A DNA stretch of 64,000 bases, from the NCBI GenBank assembly GCA_039704465.1, contig JASFAU010000006.1, positions 372,001 to 436,000 of the forward strand, written 5' to 3'. The position numbers were made by a program, and so were the translations under genes. This document shows, in pieces, positions 52,099-60,358 of the stretch. Below the pieces are notes generated by a model that was not told the DNA's origin, ran no database searches, and saw only the letters and a program-made list of their open reading frames with translations. The DNA is from Plasmodiophora brassicae (lineage: Eukaryota; Endomyxa; Phytomyxea; Plasmodiophorida; Plasmodiophoridae). The number at the start of each line of letters is the position of its first letter. Position 1 is the first letter of the stretch.

Positions 52099-52167
52099 TG
52101 CGGGTTCAGGAACGTTCGTCTCGCGATACACTTTGTCCGCTTCACGTGTGCTCTCTGGACACTCTGC

Positions 52168-54429
52168 TCACTGGAATGGTTGTCTCTCGTTTGCTGACCC
52201 GTCGAGCATGTCGGCCATTCTGCGGGTGCGAGCATAGGAGCGCTGCAGGCGAGCAGCATACGCTGCCCGGGTGAAGAGGATCGCAACCAGTACGGTCGCC
52301 CCGAGCACAGGCCAGGACAGAAGGTAGCCCAGCGCGGGTGACATGCTGTCCAATATCGACGACGATCGACTTGTTCCCGCGAGCGACGGATCGGCTCTCA
52401 CCGTCGCCTTTGACGCCGACGACGTTCGTGTTCGCGCTTTTGCTCCTGATTTCACAGCAGGCGTTTGACTTGCCGTTGAAGGAGTCAGCCGCCGCCCTGC
52501 ATCAGTAGGATGCCGTGCAAACGACGATGCGGATAGGGCCCGCTGCGTCGTGGAGGCGCTGGAGGACAACGGCGACGGAATGTGAACGGTATGTCGTCGT
52601 GTAGGTGGTGCAGATGACGGCTGCCGTTTTCGAGTGCTCTTTCGGGGCGATCGCTGTGAAGCGCGACTGGTTCGGCGTCGGGATGAGGATTTTCGGCCCC
52701 CACCTGCCTTGCGGGATGATGGCAATGTAAGTGGTGCAGATGACGGCTGTCGTTTTCGAGTGCTCTTTCGGGGAGATCGCTGTGAAGCGCGACTGGTACG
52801 GCGTCGGGATGAGGATTTTCGACCCCCACCTGCCTTGCGGGATGATGGCAATAGGATCTGAGGGGTCCTGCGACCTGGCAGGGGAGCAGACGACGAGGAT
52901 TGTCGCTTGCGAGTTCGGCTCTGCCGAGATGAGGGCAACCGTGTGTGTTTGCCGAGAAATCCAGTAGTGATCTGACGACGCAGAGCTGGTGACGACGACG
53001 ATTGCTGGCGCTTACGGACGGAAGAGGCCACAGGGGCCCACCTGGGCAATCCGTCCGGCGTCCAGGTAAATCGGCCGACCAGGTCGCTGATGCCGAACCT
53101 GTTCCAGACCGATTCGTAATGCGGGGCGACCGACGCGTCGATGGTCGTTCTTGGATCCAGGTACGTCCTGGCGCAGGTGCTGTCATAGCATTGGGGCGTA
53201 CGACGCTGGAACGGCATGGTGATGTTCGGGCTCAGGACGCAATTGAACCGGAACGTTGCACCGACGTAGGCTGGCGGCGGAGACAACCCGTCCGGTAGGG
53301 GGACGCCCCGAAGCAGAATCGACACCTGGCCGTTTCCGCCTCGCAGGAACGTGTTGTACTCGGCAATCACCCGCGTGCCGGCCCTGTCCGACCCACCCGG
53401 CTCGTTGATGCATGGGCACCGGGTCTTGCCGGACCCGCCGATCTCACACTGGCCGTGCATGTCGAACGACTGGCCCGTGCCGTTCTGCCCGACAACGTTG
53501 TACCGGGCCGTGTAATTCTGGCCGATGTCGCCCGACCCCGATATGTCGTGGCGGTTGCCGTTGAAGTAGTTGCCCGTGATGGCGATGCTGGAGGCGCCGC
53601 TGACCCCAACGCCGTACCCTTCCGTCGTGCCGCCGTCGAGTTGCTGGTTATGGTGGATGTGCGAGTACGCCACGAGGCCGCCAACGCCAACATATGCGAC
53701 GGCGGCGGCGCTGAACTGGGTGATCTCGCAGTTGTCCACGATGCCACCTTGGACGCCGACGTACTGCATGCCGGAGATGACCTTGGCGCCCGCAGGCGCA
53801 CTGGTGTTGGCGTTTGGACCCAGCAGGCGTAGCCCTGTGATACAATGATCATCCAGCGGTAGCCGCGTTATGGGGTTGCCCTTACCTGTGAAGCGCACAT
53901 TGTTGCCTTTGATCAGGAAGATCTGCCCCCAGTCTGACAGGACGTCGGACAGCATAAGTAATGCACCGGGGCCGACACCACGTCCACTGGCGAGGGTGAC
54001 GTTCGATGCATAGACGGTGGGCATGTTCCAGACTGAGGCGGGCGCTGTGGTCGCCGTGCTCATGACGGGCGTCAGCAGATCGATGACAGCGTGCGTGTCG
54101 ATGAAGATGACGTCGCCGGATCGGAGAGCGCTCATGGCGCTCGTCAAGCCCAGCAGGTCGTCGACAAAGTACATCGACGGGATGTTTGCCGGGCGAACGT
54201 TGCCGATGAACCATTTCAGGTCTTTGATGTTGCTGGGACGGGTGGCACCAAGCGCGCTGGACACATTCACCAGCGGCATCGTGGTGCGCAACGGGTCGTA
54301 CACACTGGAATAGGACGTTCCGCCACCAATCGGCTCGCCGGATGGGTCCATAGACGCACGGCAATCTGGCAACGTCTGTGCGGACGTCGTTGCGACCTGC
54401 GCCAGGGCAATTACCACCAGGCGCAGCAT
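52168..54429 (-). CDS. Beta-helix surface protein with SR-rich stalk and C-terminal membrane anchor
   Basis: Intronless, 753 residues. Signal peptide MLRLVVIALAQVATTSAQ; residues about 90-430 form a right-handed parallel beta-helix of the pectate-lyase/NosD type, with repeated turns such as GGIVDNCEITQFSAAAV, GGLVAYSHIHHNQQLDGG and SSIAITGNYFNGNRHDISG. Cys pairs late in the domain suggest disulfides. Then comes a 230-residue Ser/Arg-rich disordered stalk containing a duplicated 42-residue unit, and one transmembrane helix (LGYLLSWPVLGATVLVAILF) with a short basic cytosolic tail. Such helices bind or cleave polysaccharides, but no catalytic residues can be named here. A truncated copy is at 49364. 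It is the convergent partner of the GIY-YIG genes. Confidence 0.8.
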   Translation of the reverse strand: MLRLVVIALAQVATTSAQTLPDCRASMDPSGEPIGGGTSYSSVYDPLRTTMPLVNVSSALGATRPSNIKDLKWFIGNVRPANIPSMYFVDDLLGLTSAMSALRSGDVIFIDTHAVIDLLTPVMSTATTAPASVWNMPTVYASNVTLASGRGVGPGALLMLSDVLSDWGQIFLIKGNNVRFTGKGNPITRLPLDDHCITGLRLLGPNANTSAPAGAKVISGMQYVGVQGGIVDNCEITQFSAAAVAYVGVGGLVAYSHIHHNQQLDGGTTEGYGVGVSGASSIAITGNYFNGNRHDISGSGDIGQNYTARYNVVGQNGTGQSFDMHGQCEIGGSGKTRCPCINEPGGSDRAGTRVIAEYNTFLRGGNGQVSILLRGVPLPDGLSPPPAYVGATFRFNCVLSPNITMPFQRRTPQCYDSTCARTYLDPRTTIDASVAPHYESVWNRFGISDLVGRFTWTPDGLPRWAPVASSVRKRQQSSSSPALRRQITTGFLGKHTRLPSSRQSRTRKRQSSSSAPLPGRRTPQILLPSSRKAGGGRKSSSRRRTSRASQRSPRKSTRKRQPSSAPLTLPSSRKAGGGRKSSSRRRTSRASQRSPRKSTRKRQPSSAPPTRRHTVHIPSPLSSSASTTQRALSASSFARHPTDAGRRLTPSTASQTPAVKSGAKARTRTSSASKATVRADPSLAGTSRSSSILDSMSPALGYLLSWPVLGATVLVAILFTRAAYAARLQRSYARTRRMADMLDGSANERQPFQ
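52605..52856. repeat. Tandem 126-bp repeat in the SR-rich stalk (two copies)
   Basis: Units start at 52605 and 52731 with GTGGTGCAGATGACGGCTG and run 126 bp each with about five differences. In the gene (minus strand) a unit encodes KAGGGRKSSSRRRTSRASQR and following residues. The truncated paralogue at 49364-49968 has a single unit, so the expansion happened after the unit duplication or was lost there. Confidence 0.85.
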
Positions 54430-54721
54430 CCTTCTTGAAGGTGGCCGTGACTGATATTTGCTATGCCCCCTACCCCGATGCAGATATTCCTATCGTGCTG
54501 AGGCCGCGTCTAGCGGACCATATCCCGTTCGGCAGGGCTCACGCTTCTGACGGCTTGTACCCAGATCCAGAACTTGTAGCGAGGCGCCAGCAGGGCTATC
54601 TGCATAGCAAAGCGCACGTACCCATCGTTTTCGAGGAAGCCAGACGGTGTTGCACACGAACAGCAAAGATGGTCCGCAAGTAGTGTGAAGGCAAAGACTG
54701 AATAGTGCAGGGTGTAATCGT
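54430..54721. other. Intergenic stretch, no supported gene
   Basis: About 290 bp between the beta-helix start and the POLE3 stop. A minus-strand 71-codon frame (54725-54510) begins with a hydrophobic stretch but has no further support. Confidence 0.4.
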
Positions 54722-55424
54722 TCATGTGCTGCTAATCGGGGGGCTGTCGCTGTCAGGCAAGGCCTCCTCATCTTCTTCATTGCCGTGGCTACCTTCATCA
54801 TCGACAGCCATGTCGTCGTGATCACCAGGCACAGACACGTTCACAGTCGCGTACGGAAGCATTGGCTCCTCATCGTCGTCCTCCTCGTCAGATTCTTCGA
54901 CGTCGTGCGGTTCGGCGTCATCGGCATCCATCTTCTCATGGTGCTCTTCGACGGCCGAATCAGTGGGCGCCTCGGTACCTGCGGCGGCTCCTTGAAGCGC
55001 CTCGGCCTCACGCTTCTGCTTAGCCCGTTTCTTCGGCCCGCATACAATCTCCTTCCGGATCGCCTTGATCGGCTCCACGAATTCCTCGAACTCGATTTCG
55101 CTCAGCGCCGCCAGAACGTCATCTCCTGATATCGTCTTTCGCTTCCGAGACGTAGCGATATCGTTTGCGCTGCTCAACAACTGTCAGCGAGCGCGCCGAC
55201 AATACGCACGTACAGCCTAACGCTGCTGATACGTAGAGGATCCAGACGCTGACGGCTTTGATGAAGGCGGCGCGTGCGTCCTTGCCGACCTGACAACGAC
55301 GATGCGCAGTCAACGAGACGTCCTGTCACGGGCACGACCGAGCTCGCACCTGGAAGTTCTTGGGCAGCGCATTCCGAATGATCCGGGCGATGCTGGCATG
55401 CGGCAGGTCGAATGCGTCGTCCAT
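54722..55424 (-). CDS. POLE3: DNA polymerase epsilon subunit 3 (POLE3/CHRAC17-like histone-fold protein)
   Basis: Histone-fold protein of DNA polymerase epsilon and of CHRAC-type chromatin remodellers. Exons 55424-55350, 55289-55233 and 55180-54722 (introns 60 and 52 nt), 196 residues. Helix 1 begins FDLPHASIARIIRNALP, then DARAAFIKAVSVWILY (central helix), SSANDIATSRKRKTISGDDV and EIEFEEFVEPIKA, all close to the POLE3/NF-YB group. The rest is a long acidic tail (SDEEDDDEEPM, GNEEDEEALPDSDSP), as in POLE3 orthologues. Its partner POLE4 is not in the window. Confidence 0.9.
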
Positions 55425-55710
55425 TGTGCTGGTCGGCTGCGGCTCGCGGGCGTGATCGTGCGCCCGACACCAACTGGTCGCTACGCACTTCACGCGACGA
55501 CCGGCCCCTAGCCCCGTACGTGACAAGGTGCCAATGACGAAGTACAGTCCTCCGCAGGTACACCTGTTATAACCAAAGGACATGGACAGTATCCAGACGA
55601 CGCTGGACGTGATCTCGGCGCGGCAAGAAGCTGACGCGGGCAGGGAGGCCACAGCTGCGATAACGCACTCTCGAAATCCGCGCCGACTTACTCGTTGAAC
55701 AGAGCACGAT

Positions 55711-55899
55711 GAAGAGCGAAGACGACATCCTCGTACGTCGCGTCCATTTCTAGTACAACGTTATGGACGTTCACCTCACGTCCTTCCCTGCCGTCTTCCA
55801 TCCGGTTAAGGGCGTTCCGGTAAAGTTGCCCCGAAATGAACGCCCATAACGTTGTAATAGAAATGGACGCGACGTACGAGGATGTCGTCTTCGCTCTTC
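55711..55899. repeat. Inverted repeat, about 60-bp arms
   Basis: Arms 55711-55771 and 55838-55899 are reverse complements with about two mismatches (GAAGAGCGAAGACGACATCC at the outer ends), spacer 66 bp. The right arm is the C-terminal coding part of the minus-strand frame at 55806-56537 (KSEDDILVRRVHFYYNV); the left arm carries the same information with a stop. Confidence 0.85.
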
Positions 55900-56537
55900 A
55901 ACGTGGTCTCAATCGAATCGGGCAGCAGTTCGATGGCGCAGCAGTCAGAGAACTCAACATGGTAAGTATCAGGAGCGACCGCGTTGAACTCGTGTTGTAG
56001 TTTACGGCACACAGCCGCGATCTGCACTTCGCGGCTGATCGTGGAGAGTCGGTCATCGCGTTCGTCCCGCGACACCTTGAACACGACGATCCGATCGCCA
56101 AACACAGGTTCGAACAGAGCGTCCTTGAAAACGCTCTTGTACTCACCATCCTCAACAGGATCTTCAAGGTTGGGAGGTATGAACGTATCCAGCATTTGGT
56201 GGGTCCAGTTACCCGACGCGCCGTTAAATCGTCGGGGAATAGCCACCGTCTTTGACGTGCCAGCGTCGCCCTTAGCACTTGCCAGGAGGGTGTCCAGAGG
56301 GACACTCGTAAGATCCCCGAATGCATCCAGGTCAAGAGTGGCACCCAAAGGCCTTTTCGTCGAACCTGGTGGACTATATGGACCCGAACCTCCAGGAAGA
56401 GCCGGGGGGCTGAAGGCTTCGACAGGATATCTCTGCCCCTCTAGTACTGTCGATGCTCCCCGGCGAAGGTCCGAGCCCACATAGCCCACCGGGCTCGTCG
56501 AATGGGCCTTTGGGTGCCACTCTTGACCTGGATGCAT
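55806..56537 (-). CDS. Hypothetical protein embedded in inverted repeats
   Basis: Open frame of 243 codons; the first about 90 codons fall inside the second inverted repeat. The central part has ordinary composition (DTFIPPNLEDPVEDGEYKSV, GDRIVVFKVSRDERDDRLST, HEFNAVAPDTYHVEFSDCCA). No known domain. Both ends consist of inverted-repeat arms, so the original gene ends are probably lost and this may be a remnant. A splice structure was not found. Confidence 0.35.
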   Translation of the reverse strand: MHPGQEWHPKAHSTSPVGYVGSDLRRGASTVLEGQRYPVEAFSPPALPGGSGPYSPPGSTKRPLGATLDLDAFGDLTSVPLDTLLASAKGDAGTSKTVAIPRRFNGASGNWTHQMLDTFIPPNLEDPVEDGEYKSVFKDALFEPVFGDRIVVFKVSRDERDDRLSTISREVQIAAVCRKLQHEFNAVAPDTYHVEFSDCCAIELLPDSIETTLKSEDDILVRRVHFYYNVMGVHFGATLPERP

Positions 56538-56584
56538 TCGGGGATCTTACGAGTGTCCCTCTGGACACCCTCCTGGCAAGTGCT
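56274..56584. repeat. Perfect 80-bp inverted repeat
   Basis: Arms 56274-56353 and 56505-56584 match over 80 bp as reverse complements (outer ends AGCACTTGCCAGGAGGGTG and its complement), spacer 151 bp. The spacer flanks show a further weaker inverted match (about 33 bp). The right arm abuts the gypsy reverse-transcriptase relic at 56588. Confidence 0.88.
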
Positions 56585-56587
56585 TCG

Positions 56588-56930
56588 GGTTGAAGTGTGC
56601 CCCGGCGACGTTCTGCAGGCTCATGGCCAAGGTCCTCGGCTGGATGTCATTCGTCGATCGACTGCCTCGTTTCTATGGACGACGTGCTCGTCTTCTCCCA
56701 GTTGCTGGATCAGCATTTCGACCGCATCACCAAGGCACGCCTGCGCGAGCACGGATTGACCGTCAACCCGAAGAAGACGTACCTTCTGCAGCGAGAAGTC
56801 ACCTACTTGGGTCATCGCATCAGCGGCGACGGGATCCAACCCGACGCGCGGCTCGTGCAGGCCTTAGCGGGCTTCCCGGAGCCGACGAACAAGGCACAGC
56901 TGGTTCCTCGGTTTATCGTGGGTCTCGTTT
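56588..56930 (+). mobile_element. Ty3/gypsy reverse-transcriptase relic
   Basis: Short coding remnant of a gypsy-type RT palm: FGLKCAPATFCRLMAKVL in one frame, then after a frameshift SMDDVLVFSQLLDQHF, LTVNPKKTYLLQREVTYLGH and FPEPTNKAQL. The conserved YxDD is SMDD here. Everything before and after is missing, no LTR is seen, and an inverted-repeat arm touches its 5' edge. Non-functional. Confidence 0.85.
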
Positions 56931-57035
56931 CGTAACCGGACACGTGAGTCACGTTCCAGCCACAGTTGTGGTTCTTTGTTCCGAGTCTACGTCGCACGTG
57001 TCAATTAGAAAACCTTGCAAAGTTGTGACCGCAAC

Positions 57036-58231
57036 ATGCATTTCGCTGTGATTGTCATCGCCTTGTTTGGGTCGCTTGCCGCTCCGTCGAAAGCGGCATG
57101 TTTGTGCTCTTGTACCGGCGACCCGCATTTCGTAAGCTATTGGAACAAGTGTCGCAGTCCTCGCCCTGAGATTCACTACAGATGATGTGCGACCGAGCCG
57201 GATTTTACGACTGGCAGGGGTCGGGCATGTACCAGCTGTTCAAGACCGATGCTGTCGAGGTGCAGTGTCGGCTCAAGTCTGTCAACGTCGGCCTATCCGT
57301 CGTCGAGTACTGCACGATGAAGATCCAGCCAGACTCATCATCAGCGTGCCCAGTCGTAATCCAGTCTCCGCCGGAAGACGACCAGCAGAACATCAAAGTC
57401 GATGGGGAGACTATTCCGCTTCCGCAGATCGGAACCGCCCTTGACAAGAAAGGCCTGAAAGGGTCGTATGTTGCTAATCGTATCACGGTGGTTGTTCCAA
57501 GTCCATCGGGCGATATCACGATCACGGCAGGACTGTACTGGTTCACGATCGACGCCCCCGATGTCACTTCCTGCGACGGCATGTGCGGCACCTGCTCCGG
57601 TACGGAGACAGTCCCGAGCGACATCCCTGGATTTGCACGCAAGTACGGAAGTATGCCTGCCATTGTTCCAGGTTGCACCCCGGGAAATTCGACGACTACG
57701 GCACCGCCTCAGGAGCCGTTCGAACCGTGCAATCAGTCGATCGTGCCAGTGAATCCCGTGTTCGAGAGCGAAGCGGTGATGCGCTCTGTAATCAAGGCGT
57801 GCATGTGCGGCGGAACGGAGAGTCAGCTGAAGACGGACGTTGTCTTCGCGCGCCACGTCGAAAATTGCATCTACGACAAATCGCTAGGGCCTGGCGCCGA
57901 AGCGGCTGCTCGTTCGAATATGGAGTTGTTCCAGCACGTCACGAATACGACGTTGAGCGGGGATTTGAACGCGATCTTGGTCGACCATTGTAAAATGGCG
58001 CCAGCCGACCAGGATATAGGCTCTGGGGTCACCTACCACTTGCGCGTGACGGCATCGGCAGACTCGACGAAACGGGCGGCGTTCCTGGCGAACCGCGACA
58101 CACAGTTCTGTGGAGCGGGAACGCCGACGACCTGTCGCGGAACAGACTCGCGATTCGACCAGTGGTGCCTGGATAATTGCAACCACAACCCGCCCTTCTG
58201 CCCCGCGGATTACTGTACCTGCCAACAATGA
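57036..58231 (+). CDS. Secreted cysteine-rich protein with vWD-like domain
   Basis: Exons 57036-57131 and 57182-58231 (50-nt intron starting GTAAGC), 381 residues. Signal peptide MHFAVIVIALFGSLAAPSKA is followed at once by ACLCSCTGDPHF, the GDPH signature that opens von Willebrand factor type D domains, then GFYDWQGSGMYQLFKT in place of the usual 'FDG..Y.F.G.Y.L'. The next 120 residues contain strands (NRITVVVPSPSGDITITAGL) and a Cys cluster CDGMCGTC. A Thr/Pro linker leads to a C-terminal domain with a second set of Cys (CMCGGTESQL, CLDNCNHNPPFCPADYCTC). Extracellular, many disulfides expected. Two copies of the intron splice sites give a clean join. No enzyme activity suggested. Confidence 0.75.
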
Positions 58232-58339
58232 CCTTATAAAGGTCACCAGGCACGCAATGTATAAAATCACAGAGTAATTGTAGTGAAGTAGAACGCTTGC
58301 TCTTGGGACAACCTAAGCAAGGCCGTTCACAGGTGCACC

Positions 58340-58729
58340 GTGTTGGGCGGCCGCGCCTCCGATCCAGCCGAGTCCTTGTCGATCTCGCCTCTACGGTGGA
58401 TCCACTTCGGCCAGATCGTCCGCCATCCCGGCGAGATGTGGGCCAAGACCTCGCTGAAGGTGGAGGATGCGTGGACCAAGATATGCTTCACCAAGCCGGC
58501 CCCGAACGAGGTGGTTGTCCTGGAAGCATGCTATCCCGTCGAGCTGCCGATCGACGCGATAAAGATGGACGCGTTGCACGGCTACACGCCGAACATGCCG
58601 GTACAGTATCGGCACCTGTGGCCTGCACCCGATCAGGAGAAGCTCAAGGCTGCCAAGAGAGCACAGGCCGCCAAGCAGCGGGATAGCATGCGTCCAGGAC
58701 AACCACCTCGTTCGGGGCCGGCTTGGTGA
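58340..58729 (+). CDS. HPGEMW-family fragment inside an inverted repeat
   Basis: Open frame with RWIHFGQIVRHPGEMWAKTS, KICFTKPAPNEVVVL, ACYPVELPIDAIKMDALHGY and a Lys/Gln-rich end. Its WIHFG...HPGEMW block resembles WMNFG...HPGEMW of the minus-strand gene at 23730-24683. Residues after about 58680 come from the opposite arm of the inverted repeat. The mirror frame on the minus strand (58967-58644) repeats RHPGEMW with a different N-terminal part (GMIRVCVTGQQTWRSPVNI). Probably remnants of one mobile gene family, not a working gene. Confidence 0.4.
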   Translation: MLGGRASDPAESLSISPLRWIHFGQIVRHPGEMWAKTSLKVEDAWTKICFTKPAPNEVVVLEACYPVELPIDAIKMDALHGYTPNMPVQYRHLWPAPDQEKLKAAKRAQAAKQRDSMRPGQPPRSGPAW

Positions 58730-58797
58730 AGCATATCTTGGTCCACGCATCCTCCACCTTCAGCGAGGTCTTGGCCCACATCTCGCCGGGATGGCGG
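58420..58797. repeat. Inverted repeat, 118-bp arms
   Basis: Arms 58420-58537 and 58680-58797 are reverse complements over 118 bp with a single mismatch (A/C in the GGAAGCATG / GGACGCATG part), spacer 142 bp. Both arms encode the HPGEMW block in opposite directions. Confidence 0.9.
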
Positions 58798-58990
58798 ATG
58801 TTGACGGGCGACCGCCACGTTTGCTGGCCGGTGACACAGACACGAATCATGCCGGTGGGCAGGACGGCCTGGTGGCGTGATGCGCGAACAGGCCGGCGTC
58901 GGGCGATGCGCTGCTGCCGCTTGGTCGCCTCACACCTCCACTGGATGCACACGGTCGATTCCCGCACTTGTGTTGCACCTGCAGTGCAGC

Positions 58991-59017
58991 CGACGGACTC
59001 CGCGGCGGAGTCCGTCG
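58991..59017. repeat. 27-nt near-perfect palindrome
   Basis: CGACGGACTCCGC, one central G, then its exact reverse complement. It lies 28 bp before the tentative start of the TRMT61A gene. It could form a stable hairpin in the 5' leader or be a protein-binding site; no run of T follows, so it is not an obvious terminator. Confidence 0.6.
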
Positions 59018-59044
59018 CTGTTCAGCGGCTCCACGGCGAGTGGC

Positions 59045-60176
59045 ATGCAGGACCCGGCTGTCCAGGGCGGCAATGGGGAACCCGTTCCAGCACTCGCGTA
59101 CAGTTCGCTGTGTGGTGTTGTGCCATCGTCATCCGAAGATGTGCAACGGTTCCGATCAGGGCGGACGATTGTTCGAAAGCGAAAAGTCGCAGCCGGCGAC
59201 CTCGTCATCGTCTTCGAGAACTTCTCGTCCATGTCGTACGTCACCATGAAGCCAGGAACAATCACGTCCAACCGCAGAGGTCATTTCCAGTAAGCCATGA
59301 TAGACTCTCCGTCGGCTCTTCGTTCGCTCGCTGACTGTTGAACATAGCCATGATGACATTATTGGAGTCGAGTACGGCAGTATGGTGATAGCGCGCAAAG
59401 GATCGGGAGATGGATCTCGTTCTCAAAGGCGGTCGAAAGCCACAGCTGGATGGGTTGTCATTCTGCAACCGTCGCCGGATCTCTGGACGCTCAGCCTGAA
59501 ACACCGGACCCAGATTCTGTACGAGGCTGACATCGCCATGATCCTGTTGCACCTTGAAATTCGGTCCGGTGCCGTCGTCGTCGAATCTGGAACCGGGTCC
59601 TGCTCCCTGTCAACATCGTTGGCACGGGCCATCGCCCCGACTGGTCGCCTGTTCACATACGAATTCAATGCGGAACGGTTCGAGCAAGCGGTCCGCGACC
59701 TGAAGACGATGGGCCTGGACCACCTCGTTACGTGCACGCATCGGAACGTCGTCCAGGACGGGTTCAGGATCGACAGTACCGAGGTCGCAGCGGATGCTGT
59801 GTTCCTGGACCTACCCTGTCCCTGGGATGCCATCGTGCATGCGGACGCCGTTCTGGTCCCGTACGGCAAGATCTGCTGCTTCTCGCCATGCATCGAACAG
59901 GTCCAGAGGACGTGTGCCACACTCCGCGAACGCTCCTACGTTGAAATCGTCACCATCGAGTGCCTCAGGCGGACCTTCGACACGGTCCTGGTCGACTTCC
60001 CAGTCGCCGGCTTTGCTAGCGCTGGTGATGGGGCGGAACCGTCCCCCGCAACACCCCACGTCGGTCGCAAACGCCAACGCACCGACACGTCTGTCATCGT
60101 CTCCAAACCATTCCCTTCGACGCGAGGCCATACCGGGTACCTGACGTTCGCTCGCAAACCTTTAGGACGACAGTAA
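59045..60176 (+). CDS. TRMT61A: tRNA (adenine-58-N1) methyltransferase catalytic subunit
   Basis: Methylates A58 in the T-loop of tRNAs together with TRM6. Exons 59045-59289 and 59348-60176 (58-nt intron). The N-terminal domain has AAGDLVIVFENFSSMSYVTM and GHFHHDDIIGVEYGSM. The Rossmann fold has PDLWTLSLKHRTQILYEADI, VVVESGTGSCSLSTSLARAI (SAM loop), FTYEFNAERFEQA, DAVFLDLPCPWDAI (catalytic Asp/Pro) and the C-terminal HTGYLTFARKPL. Compared with relatives there is an extra basic stretch (RKGSGDGSRSQRRSK) before GWVVIL; it is in frame and might instead be an unspliced intron, although no frame-keeping sites were found. The start is uncertain; 40 to 60 poorly conserved residues precede the domain. 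The partner subunit is not in the window. Confidence 0.9.
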
Positions 60177-60358
60177 ACGCACGTTACTGGGGCACCAACC
60201 GCCTGGTCAATGTATATCGCCTTCCGCGTGCCGGCTCTGGATTAATCAACAACGTATTCATCTGTCGGTTGGCAACCGGCGGGCCCGGCCGTCACTACCA
60301 GAAGGCGTGCTCTCGTGGATTATATTGTCGAGCGGTCGTATACAGAGTGTACCGGGGC

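Noticed and set aside
59382..59426. GT...AAG as an intron in TRMT61A
   Set aside because: Removing it shifts the frame away from the conserved GWVVILQPSPDLW block, so the stretch was kept as coding.
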